From assembly GCA_009779295.1 (NCBI GenBank), contig WREN01000125.1, positions 1 through 6,786 of the forward strand: a DNA stretch of 6,786 bases, given 5' to 3'. This document shows positions 1 through 6,540 of this stretch, piece after piece. The notes under the pieces were generated by a model, which searched no databases, was not told the origin of the DNA, and worked only from the letters and a program-made list of their open reading frames with translations. Source of the stretch: Oscillospiraceae bacterium (GTDB taxonomy: Bacteria > Bacillota > Clostridia > Oscillospirales > CAG-272). Each line of letters starts with the position of its first letter. Positions within the stretch are counted from its first letter, which is position 1. The position numbers were made by a program, and so were the translations under genes.

Positions 1-2487
1 ATACATCTGGTTTGCCGGAGCTACCGGAATATACACGATACCCATATTATACGCGATAGCGAGCGAACCCATATAATCGATGTCGTCGAAGAATTTATAT
101 TTACCGTTTGTGTTATCTACGGGCGGCGCGAAATGATACCAGCCCAAAGTAGTCGGATAGTGCATGTCGTAGTAATACATATTGCTGTCAACGTGCCGCC
201 TGTTCCATTCCTTGTAACCGATATTCGGATGATCCCACGCTCCCATGCGTGTGCGTGAAATCCACATCGACGGAAACATCGCCGAATATTCGATAATCGG
301 AGACTTTTCGCAATTCTGTAAAATTTCGTTGATGAATTTCGCGTTATAGTACCACACCTCGTCATGCGGAACATGCGCGCCCATACCGTCGATAGCGTCG
401 AGGTAAATCATACCGAAGCCGCCTTCATTGAATGCCTTCGCGGTATTTCGCGCAACCTGAAGAAACAATTCCGAATTCGGGTCGGGCGCGATCAAATCGA
501 ACACACCATCTAAATGTTTGACTGTTGCGCCCGCTTTATGTTCAGCCCTTTTAGTTCCGCCGCAACCGCGGGAAACGATAAATTCATTATCGCCGTAGGT
601 TGAAATGGAAACGATCTCCTCATCTATGAGCAAATATCGGGAGTTGCGCGAGAACCAACTCACCGACGGCGTAACTTTGCTTGAGTCATCGACGTACAAT
701 TTCAAATCGCTTGAGCTCAAATCCTCCGTGAGAGTCATCGTAGATAAAACACCCAACTGCTGCTGCCATTTCGGATCGAGCAAAAGCGCGTCGCCCGGAA
801 CTATATAATGCGCATATGTATGAAGCCCCGATACAATTCCGGCCTCTTTCAATTTGTCGGTGACATTTGTTTTGAACTCCGCGGAACTGTTATATCCGAT
901 AAATTCAAACGAACCGTTGAGGAACGTTGAAGCCCCGTAATGGAAATCGATCTGGTCTATACCGTACTTTTTGCTCAATTCGATATAACCGTTGATTGCG
1001 CTTCTTGACGAATCAGAAACGATGATGTAATCGCCGTAGTTGCCCGGATGATCCATCGCGTTCGCGCCGCCGATATCGGAATAACCGACTTTCGTCCGGT
1101 CGATAACTTGATTCGCCGCTTTCAAAAGAGTGCGGTGTTCGCTTTTCGGACCGGCGATAAGCGCGAGCTTCGAGCCTTTCGGATGGAATTTACTGTAAGC
1201 CGTGCCGCCGAGCGCGGTCGTTTTGCCGTCGGGATAAACGTTCGGGTTAGTTTGAAACGCCATGGAATATAACGTGACCATGAAGTCTTCGTCGATTCTC
1301 GTCAGGTTAAAGTTGAAGAAATTCACACTCGTTACGTTATCGCCCAAATCGTCAAGGAGTTCCAATGTGAAGTAATCGTCGGAGATTTCATATTTGAAAC
1401 GCAAAGACGTTTCTTCATCAAACGTAAACACAGCCGTTCCGTCATTGAAATTTGCTTCGGTTGGAGTTTTCACACCTGATTTATTTATCGCAACGATGTA
1501 AGTCGGCGCGCCTTTATTGGCGTAGTTTTCGCCGCTTGCTTTATCATATAAGCCGAGTACGTGCCCGTTGAGAGCGATATTCAAGCGCATATACTTCGTT
1601 TCAAACGCCGTATATGTTAAGAATTTGTTCATGTTCTGCGCCGTATAAGAATCAATCGAAACGTTGTTTACGTCAATCGAAATTTTACTTCCTTCTAAAT
1701 AATTCACCAGAAAAGCTTCATAAGCGTAAATCAATTCCAATTCATTTCCGCCGGATATATAAAGATTGTTATCCTTACCCTTAATCGAAAACGCCGTACC
1801 GGAGTCGAAAACGATCATCCGGCCGCTCGCCTGATTAGCGTTGATGACGCTGATTCTTTTGCCCGTATAATATCCAATGTCATAAGCGAACCGATCCGCA
1901 CCGGTTTTCGCTTCCGTGTTTGTGTACGCGATAACATAAGAAGATATATCCTCGCCGACCAACAACAGTTCAGTTATCTTATAATCAAACTTGTGGAGAT
2001 ATTCATAATTTTCGGGTACGGAAATGTTTTCGCCTTTATTACAGAAGTTTTCAAGGAAAAATTCCACAGCGTCCACAACGCTCGCCGATTCCCCCGCGAC
2101 TATTACGATACGGTTTCCGTAAAAGCCGATAAAGAAATCTCTCATCCCAAGTTTTTGCCGCGCCGCGATACTTTCGGGACGGTTCGTCAAGCCAATCAGA
2201 ATTTCATATGTATCTGTCGGCGGGTCTTCGCCGCGTTTAACCCAGTCGTTGCCGACTTTGAGTTCGATACCTGTTTTTTCCGATAACGTTCTCCGCAGCT
2301 TTACAAGCGCCGCGGTATCGTTAGCGTCATTCGTATCGTCGCTCCTGATAGCGGTAAATATAAACTCCCCGTTCTCTACGAGGTTTATCCAATCGCCGTC
2401 GTAATCTTTAAGAATATCGACTTTACTTTCGCAAGATATAATCACTGCGAATAAAATTATAATTAATAATAATAAAAATTTTTTCAT
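1..2487 (-). CDS. Gene B: lipoprotein paralog of gene A, probable secreted TIM-barrel glycan-acting enzyme (partial, 3' end off the left edge)
   Basis: The frame is open from the ATG at 2487 to base 1, giving 829 codons with no stop. Residues 1-19 form a lipoprotein signal peptide (MKKF, a hydrophobic Leu/Ile run, then IISC with Cys19 as the lipidation site), so the product should be membrane-anchored outside the cell. Residues about 39-149 resemble the alpha/beta N-terminal domain found in front of GH67/GH20-type enzymes (TGIELKV, EILIGLTNRPES, RIVIVAGES, then an amphipathic helix). Residues about 170-266 look like a second, diverged copy. From about 304 it matches gene A: a beta-rich segment, then a barrel-like core with DYIIVSD (487-493), IDQIDFH (510-516), GLHTYAHYI (554-562), an inserted RGxxGT...H..GA..V module (about 615-660), IYLDAIDGMG (694-703), IIEYSAMFPSMW (731-742) and TTLGWYHF (779-786). 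Candidate catalytic acids by conservation are Asp697, Asp700, Glu733 and Asp752. Compared with A, about 300 residues should lie beyond the edge. The start overlaps the upstream stop (ATGA) and has only a weak GGATGAG about 11 nt away, so translational coupling is likely. The gene is real; hydrolase function is inferred and no numbered family is assigned. Confidence 0.85.
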   Translation of the reverse strand, partial: MKKFLLLLIIILFAVIISCESKVDILKDYDGDWINLVENGEFIFTAIRSDDTNDANDTAALVKLRRTLSEKTGIELKVGNDWVKRGEDPPTDTYEILIGLTNRPESIAARQKLGMRDFFIGFYGNRIVIVAGESASVVDAVEFFLENFCNKGENISVPENYEYLHKFDYKITELLLVGEDISSYVIAYTNTEAKTGADRFAYDIGYYTGKRISVINANQASGRMIVFDSGTAFSIKGKDNNLYISGGNELELIYAYEAFLVNYLEGSKISIDVNNVSIDSYTAQNMNKFLTYTAFETKYMRLNIALNGHVLGLYDKASGENYANKGAPTYIVAINKSGVKTPTEANFNDGTAVFTFDEETSLRFKYEISDDYFTLELLDDLGDNVTSVNFFNFNLTRIDEDFMVTLYSMAFQTNPNVYPDGKTTALGGTAYSKFHPKGSKLALIAGPKSEHRTLLKAANQVIDRTKVGYSDIGGANAMDHPGNYGDYIIVSDSSRSAINGYIELSKKYGIDQIDFHYGASTFLNGSFEFIGYNSSAEFKTNVTDKLKEAGIVSGLHTYAHYIVPGDALLLDPKWQQQLGVLSTMTLTEDLSSSDLKLYVDDSSKVTPSVSWFSRNSRYLLIDEEIVSISTYGDNEFIVSRGCGGTKRAEHKAGATVKHLDGVFDLIAPDPNSELFLQVARNTAKAFNEGGFGMIYLDAIDGMGAHVPHDEVWYYNAKFINEILQNCEKSPIIEYSAMFPSMWISRTRMGAWDHPNIGYKEWNRRHVDSNMYYYDMHYPTTLGWYHFAPPVDNTNGKYKFFDDIDYMGSLAIAYNMGIVYIPVAPANQMY
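2484..2487 (-). other. ATGA stop-start overlap between the binding protein and gene B
   Basis: The minus strand reads GATGA here: the ATG of gene B (2487-2485) shares bases with the TGA of the binding protein (2486-2484). With no strong Shine-Dalgarno close upstream, gene B probably relies on re-initiation, tying its translation to the binding protein and holding it at a lower level. Confidence 0.85.
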
Positions 2488-3929
2488 CTTGCATCAATCT
2501 CATCCATTATTTTTTGTATCGCCGTTTCATAAGCCGGCCTGTTTTTCGCGGCGAAAGAAGCGATATTTGTGTCCAACGTCAAACTCATAAGCTGAATATA
2601 AACTGCCATATTACCGAAATTCAATATTGTGCCGGTGTCGTAACTTATATTTCCGAAAATATAATCTATCATTTCTTCGGAAGTATTATCCCTCGCAACT
2701 TTGCCTTTCAGAACAGTTTCGTAGAATACGGGTATAACGGATTTCCTCCCTTCATAAGCGAATGCTTCCATGAATAATCCCGTATTATCCATATCGTTGT
2801 TTGTCGCGGGGATGCAGAATATCGGAAGGAACGTACTCGTAGGGTAAGGCAGATAATCTTCTTGGGTTTCGTCGTATTTTGGATAAGGAACTATACCGAG
2901 GTCAACTTCATCTTGCCGAAGCACACTTGAAGCATGCGTAGAGGTATAAATAAACAAGCTTCTTTCGTTGCCGAAGATGCTGTCCGGGCTGGTAATTCTT
3001 TCCGTAGTGTTTCCGCTGTATGTTTCGTCGAAGAGTTTTTCAAATATAGTTTGTATTTTGGATAAATTTACCGCCGTATCGAACGTTATTTCCGGATAGC
3101 CTTCATTATCCAATCTTGCTAAACTGATTCCGCAGGTATTTAAAATACCCGCTATTTGGTCGTGCGCATAAATTATTCCCCATATATCCGCGCCTGTCAT
3201 AACATTATCGCCGTCAATATCGCGCGCGACTACTTTCGCCATCTCAACGATTTTATCGAGCGTCCATTTACCGCTTTTAACGAGGTCATACGGCACTTCA
3301 AGCGCGTAATCAGTTACCATGTTTTTATTAAAACATACAATCAGTACGGTTACCATTTCATTTGACGATATATCTCCGCAAACGCCGAAATTTTTATTTC
3401 CGATTGCAAGCGCTTCGGATGCTTTTTTCCTCCACCATGGATTGTCAAAATCAACATTATTCAGATCGTCAAGTTCACGCAGATATCCTCCGGTCAGCAT
3501 ATTTGAGAACGTCATGCCTCTAATAATACCGATTTCATATTCGTCGTCCCCTGCCTGTATAGATTTTTGAAAAGCCGCGACCGCCTGATCAGGAACGTCT
3601 ACGGTAGTCTGAAAAATTTTGCAGTTATACATGTTTTCGATGTTCAGTTTTCTTTCATACGCGACGTCGTTGAGCGATTCTCCAGAAAATTCGTCAGGAG
3701 CAATATCAACAACAAATAACGGTAAATAACTGTACCATCCGGTCGCGAATATCCGGATTTCTTTGCCTTCCATATCTACTATGGGAATATCCGGCCTCGC
3801 CTCTGTCGTTTCCGCTTCGCTTTCGGTTGATTTTGGATCTGGTACTTTGTTTGCCGGATTATCACCGGCACATGCAAAAATAGTTATAACGCATGATAAT
3901 ACCAATAAAAGCGCAATGAATTTTTTCAT
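2484..3929 (-). CDS. Sugar ABC transporter substrate-binding lipoprotein (extracellular solute-binding protein, family 1-like)
   Basis: This 481-residue protein starts MKKF, followed by a hydrophobic segment and the lipobox IFAC with Cys20 as the lipidation site. Residues 21-48 form a polar Ser/Thr/Glu/Pro linker typical of Gram-positive binding lipoproteins. The body has hallmarks of the carbohydrate-binding family: a first lobe starting at KEIRIFAT (56-63), an NPWW motif (163-166), GNKNFGVCGDIS (177-188), FNKNM (200-204), VPYDLVKSGKWTLDK (212-226), and the second-lobe stretch VDLGIVPYPKYD (342-353). Asp237-Asp248 (DIDGDNVMTGAD) has the spacing of an EF-hand calcium loop, common in this group. 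Its role would be to capture an oligosaccharide outside the cell and pass it to a permease, which is not in this window. The gene begins 2 nt after the stop of gene A and ends in a 4-nt ATGA overlap with gene B, so all three are co-transcribed. The ligand cannot be read from sequence; its position between two paralogous putative enzymes suggests it binds their product. Confidence 0.93.
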   Translation of the reverse strand: MKKFIALLLVLSCVITIFACAGDNPANKVPDPKSTESEAETTEARPDIPIVDMEGKEIRIFATGWYSYLPLFVVDIAPDEFSGESLNDVAYERKLNIENMYNCKIFQTTVDVPDQAVAAFQKSIQAGDDEYEIGIIRGMTFSNMLTGGYLRELDDLNNVDFDNPWWRKKASEALAIGNKNFGVCGDISSNEMVTVLIVCFNKNMVTDYALEVPYDLVKSGKWTLDKIVEMAKVVARDIDGDNVMTGADIWGIIYAHDQIAGILNTCGISLARLDNEGYPEITFDTAVNLSKIQTIFEKLFDETYSGNTTERITSPDSIFGNERSLFIYTSTHASSVLRQDEVDLGIVPYPKYDETQEDYLPYPTSTFLPIFCIPATNNDMDNTGLFMEAFAYEGRKSVIPVFYETVLKGKVARDNTSEEMIDYIFGNISYDTGTILNFGNMAVYIQLMSLTLDTNIASFAAKNRPAYETAIQKIMDEIDAR

Positions 3930-3931
3930 AC

Positions 3932-6439
3932 CTAAAATTCCCCTCCTGATTTATTATATTTTAATTGTTCACCTGTAAATCCAAACGTCGTTTTAAACCG
4001 CGCGTTCGGATTATCACTTTCTATGGAGAAATTAAATTCACCGTCGATTTCCTCCAAATCGTCGGTTATTTTAATAGCCGTTTGTTTGCCTTTCGGGTCG
4101 TAATGATAAGCGATGCCATCGTTATACTCAATATAATCCGAACTGTTTAAATTGCAATTGAAATCGATTTGGCGTCCGTTAATTTTCAACGTAAGTTTCT
4201 GAACGCTTTCGGAAGTGTGGCGGCGCATCGAGATGTTATCGATAATAACTCCTTCGCAATCTCCGCTCTTCGCGATTACGATTTTGTCGATCTTAGCAAA
4301 ATTCGGCATCGCGTGATAATATGAGTAGAATGACCCGCCTTTAGGAATATCAAAAATGAGATCGGTCCGCTCGCCGTTATGCAGTTCCGTAATCACAACG
4401 TCGCGCCATCCCGCAAAATCAAGCGGTATAAAATATTCCGCGACCCCATGATAAGCCGAATCGACCGAGCTTGATAACCTTACCGATATAACGTCGGATG
4501 AATTGTTTCCGAATATTTTCGCGCACAGCGCAAGATTTTTCGTGAAATCGATCGGACTCTCCGGCAGCTGCAAAAGCGAAATGGGGTCTTCGTTATTAGT
4601 TGATTGCATTGCTTCAATCCGAATAAAAGGTTTCTGCGGTTTAAACGGATTACGCGACGAACCGGATTCTTCGCGGAACTTTTGATAACCCCTCTCAAAG
4701 AATATATATTCGCCGTCGATTTGTTTCAAAGTGTATTCGCCGGTTTTCAATTTCTCGCGGATTTCCGCCGGAAAATAATTCTGCTTCCGCAAATCGTTAA
4801 ACAACGCGTACAATTCCATATTCCGGAATAAGCCGTCGTAATCTTTAAAAGGTTCAAATATATCGAAAAGCGCAATGCTGCAATTATACGCGATCGCTTT
4901 AGTTCCGAGATACTCAACGTCGTCGGAGAACTGATATTTCGTCGCGTAATTCGGCGGGCAATCGTCAGTCATCCAGCAGAAATGATGCCAGCCGAGCGTC
5001 GTCGTATAATATCTGTCCATGAATTTTTTATTGTCTGCGATATGCAAATCAAAAAACGTTTTATATCCGCGGCGACCAACGTCAAACGCTCCCGCGCGTC
5101 CTCTCGCGTACCAGAGAGACGGGTGCATGGAACTGTATTCGATAACGGGCGGTTTCACACAGTGTTTTATTATCTCGTGAATGAACTTCGCGTCGTAGTA
5201 TTCGACGTTCCGTGTATGATTTCCCATGCCGTCGATAGCGTCAACGTATATCATCGAGAATCCGCCGTCGTTATATGCGGCCGCGATATTCCTCGCTATT
5301 TGGTAGAACAGTTCCGAATCGGGCACAGGCGCGAACATATTGAAGCAACCGCCGATACGTCCGACTTTGCTTCCCTTTGGGTGTTTGCTTTTCGCAGTTC
5401 CGCAATCGCCGCGCGTACAATCAATGAAACCGTTATCTCCGATATTTATTTTAATGATTTCGTTATCGATCAAAACATACGGGCTGTTGTGTGAAAAGAA
5501 CGTGCAATTGTTTTTAACGCCTTCCATACTTTCGCATACGGGAAGGATATTATCGGTTTCATCAATGTCGGCGCTCAATGTAAAATAAGCCATAATCTCC
5601 AGATCTTTTTGCCAATTTGGGTTTGAAAGAATTTCATTCGATTCATAATCCACGTAAAAAGCGTATGTATGCAATCCCGACGCGATTCCTACAGCGGCGA
5701 GTTTATCGGAAACTTCCGTTTTAAATTCTTTCGCGTCCTTGTATTTGTAGAAATGAAAATCTCCGTGACGGAAAGTTTCCTTGCCTTTGTGGAAATCAAA
5801 TTGGTTTATGCCGTACTTCTTATATGCGTCAACTAATTCTTCAACTTTCGCCCATTCGCTTTCGCTGATGATGAGGTAGTCGCCGAAGTTTTCCTCCCAG
5901 TCTAACGCGTAAGCGCCTCCTGCTTTTGAAACGATCGCTGCGTTCGGGTCGCAGGAATCACAAATCTTCTTCATAATCTCGCGGTGCAACGCTTTCGGAG
6001 CGGCGCACAACGCGGCTTTAACGTTCGTATTATCAAGTTTCGCGCAGTAAGCGAATATATGATCCGCTTTCGCGTCAGGGTAATCAGACGTAATCGTATT
6101 GACGTTCATCGCGTATAAAACCGCCGACATATCATCGCAGTTGTTAATATTCAAGTCAATCAAATAAAACCGGTCGTACTCATCGGAGACTTTATCAACT
6201 TCAAACGTGAAAAAATCGCCCGCGGTATATTTAATCGGAATTAAATATCCGTCGCCGAAAGTAAATTTAATATTATCATCTTCGAGTTCAGCCGCAACCG
6301 GATATATTGTATCCGTTCCCTTTTTCAAATAGCAAAACGGCGCTTGTTTTGTTAAAATATTACCCAGCGAACAAATATTACCCGCTTCATCGATTTTAAG
6401 TTCAGCGTAATTTGATTTTATTGTAATTATTGTAATCAA
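3932..6439 (-). CDS. Gene A: cytoplasmic-type paralog of gene B, putative TIM-barrel glycan-acting protein with C-terminal beta-sandwich region
   Basis: This 835-residue protein lacks any signal peptide or membrane segment and starts directly at the domain that begins near residue 304 of gene B. Residues about 8-170 are a beta-rich lead-in. The barrel-like core has DYLIISE (187-193), INQFDFHKG (211-219), GLHTYAFYV (255-263), IYVDAIDGMG (397-406), VIEYSSMHPSLW (432-443) and TTLGWHHF (480-487). A small module inserted at about 318-361 carries RGDCGT and HPKGSKV. Conserved candidate active-site acids are Asp400, Asp403, Glu434 and Asp453. Residues about 605-740 look like a jelly-roll carbohydrate-binding-like domain (a VRLSSS strand, FAGWRDVV at 675-682, IIDNISM at 732-738), and 747-835 is a second beta domain. 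Nineteen cysteines suit a reducing cytoplasm. The start is a TTG; no ATG or GTG lies in frame near it, and homology to B supports the N-terminus. It is first in the operon and followed after 2 nt by the binding protein. Enzyme activity is inferred from fold-like motifs and context; this could be a catalytically altered homolog. Confidence 0.88.
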   Translation of the reverse strand: MITIITIKSNYAELKIDEAGNICSLGNILTKQAPFCYLKKGTDTIYPVAAELEDDNIKFTFGDGYLIPIKYTAGDFFTFEVDKVSDEYDRFYLIDLNINNCDDMSAVLYAMNVNTITSDYPDAKADHIFAYCAKLDNTNVKAALCAAPKALHREIMKKICDSCDPNAAIVSKAGGAYALDWEENFGDYLIISESEWAKVEELVDAYKKYGINQFDFHKGKETFRHGDFHFYKYKDAKEFKTEVSDKLAAVGIASGLHTYAFYVDYESNEILSNPNWQKDLEIMAYFTLSADIDETDNILPVCESMEGVKNNCTFFSHNSPYVLIDNEIIKINIGDNGFIDCTRGDCGTAKSKHPKGSKVGRIGGCFNMFAPVPDSELFYQIARNIAAAYNDGGFSMIYVDAIDGMGNHTRNVEYYDAKFIHEIIKHCVKPPVIEYSSMHPSLWYARGRAGAFDVGRRGYKTFFDLHIADNKKFMDRYYTTTLGWHHFCWMTDDCPPNYATKYQFSDDVEYLGTKAIAYNCSIALFDIFEPFKDYDGLFRNMELYALFNDLRKQNYFPAEIREKLKTGEYTLKQIDGEYIFFERGYQKFREESGSSRNPFKPQKPFIRIEAMQSTNNEDPISLLQLPESPIDFTKNLALCAKIFGNNSSDVISVRLSSSVDSAYHGVAEYFIPLDFAGWRDVVITELHNGERTDLIFDIPKGGSFYSYYHAMPNFAKIDKIVIAKSGDCEGVIIDNISMRRHTSESVQKLTLKINGRQIDFNCNLNSSDYIEYNDGIAYHYDPKGKQTAIKITDDLEEIDGEFNFSIESDNPNARFKTTFGFTGEQLKYNKSGGEF
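3940..3947 (-). promoter_or_regulatory. Ribosome binding site of the substrate-binding protein, inside the end of gene A
   Basis: AGGAGGGG on the minus strand lies within the last codons of gene A (Ser-Gly-Gly-Glu) and ends 10 nt before the ATG at 3929. Terminating ribosomes and this strong site should both feed translation of the binding protein, consistent with its need for higher expression than the enzymes. Confidence 0.8.
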
Positions 6440-6447
6440 CCCCCTCT
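6440..6447 (-). promoter_or_regulatory. Ribosome binding site of gene A, abutting its TTG start
   Basis: Reading leftward, AGAGGGGG runs directly into TTG at 6439. Counting GAGG as the core leaves only 3 nt to the TTG, shorter than the usual 5-9. The next in-frame codons are ATT, ACA, ATA and ATT; ATT at 6436 or ATA at 6430 would have better spacing but are rare initiators. The site fixes the start to within a few codons but does not decide it. Confidence 0.55.
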
Positions 6448-6453
6448 TTATAT

Positions 6454-6482
6454 ATTATACCAAACATTTTTATAAAAAGCAA
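6454..6482 (-). promoter_or_regulatory. Sigma-A promoter of the gene A - binding protein - gene B operon
   Basis: On the minus strand TTGCTT (6482-6477) and TATAAT (6459-6454) are separated by exactly 17 nt. The -10 is a perfect consensus and is preceded by TGG, forming an extended -10 (TGnTATAAT). The predicted start of transcription is near 6446-6448, leaving only about 7-9 nt before the TTG start codon of gene A. A second possible promoter, TTCAAC (6537-6532) with TATAAT (6514-6509) at 17 nt, has a poorer -35 and would give a leader of about 60 nt. Confidence 0.75.
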
Positions 6483-6489
6483 TAAAATC

Positions 6490-6518
6490 TTGACTTATTA
6501 CACATTATATTATATAAT
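6490..6518 (+). promoter_or_regulatory. Sigma-A promoter of the phosphofructokinase gene
   Basis: TTGACT (6490-6495) and TATAAT (6513-6518) are separated by exactly 17 nt, with 5/6 and 6/6 consensus matches as usually scored (TTGACA/TATAAT). The predicted transcription start is near 6525, just before the ribosome binding site, so the leader is about 16 nt. The -35 box lies 7 nt from the -35 of the divergent operon promoter. Confidence 0.82.
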
Positions 6519-6523
6519 TTACA

Positions 6524-6530
6524 AAAGGAG
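6524..6530 (+). promoter_or_regulatory. Ribosome binding site of the phosphofructokinase gene
   Basis: AAAGGAG ends 10 nt before the ATG at 6541, a good Shine-Dalgarno at a slightly long spacing. It supports this ATG as the start, as does the family's usual N-terminus. Confidence 0.8.
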
Positions 6531-6540
6531 TGTTGAAAAA

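Larger units (their letters stand above)
6440..6540. other. Divergent intergenic region
   Basis: This 101-bp, very AT-rich spacer is the only non-coding DNA in the window. It holds two back-to-back promoters and both ribosome binding sites. No terminator hairpin, riboswitch-sized leader or convincing long operator dyad is seen. Confidence 0.8.

Noticed and set aside
508..645. Phage tail or prophage origin suggested by the RGxxGT...H..GA motif
   Set aside because: The motif is embedded in a long enzyme-like protein next to a sugar transporter component, and no phage genes, integrase or attachment site are present.
1993..2286. Plus-strand open frame of 97 codons, and others at 605-808, 1048-1272, 2514-2777, 3156-3570
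   Set aside because: All lie antisense within genes B or the binding protein, which are supported by signal peptides, homology between paralogs and tight junctions. None has a recognisable product.
3930..3960. Possible separate promoter (AT-rich TATAAT-like stretch) before the binding protein
   Set aside because: The stretch encodes the conserved reading frame end of gene A (Lys-Tyr-Asn-Lys) and no matching -35 was found at 16-18 nt; co-transcription is simpler.
4982..5494. 170-codon open frame on the plus strand inside gene A
   Set aside because: It is antisense to the most conserved part of gene A, has no ribosome binding site, and its composition (Arg, Val, Ser rich) is what codons of A give when read backward.
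3932..6439. Naming gene A as alpha-galactosidase (GH36) or alpha-amylase (GH13)
   Set aside because: Only general barrel and acid-residue resemblance is visible; no diagnostic motif of either family is present, so a specific name would be invented.
6509..6518. Perfect 10-bp palindrome ATTATATAAT
   Set aside because: It is pure A/T, overlaps the phosphofructokinase -10 box, and such palindromes arise easily by chance in AT-rich promoters; not called as an operator.
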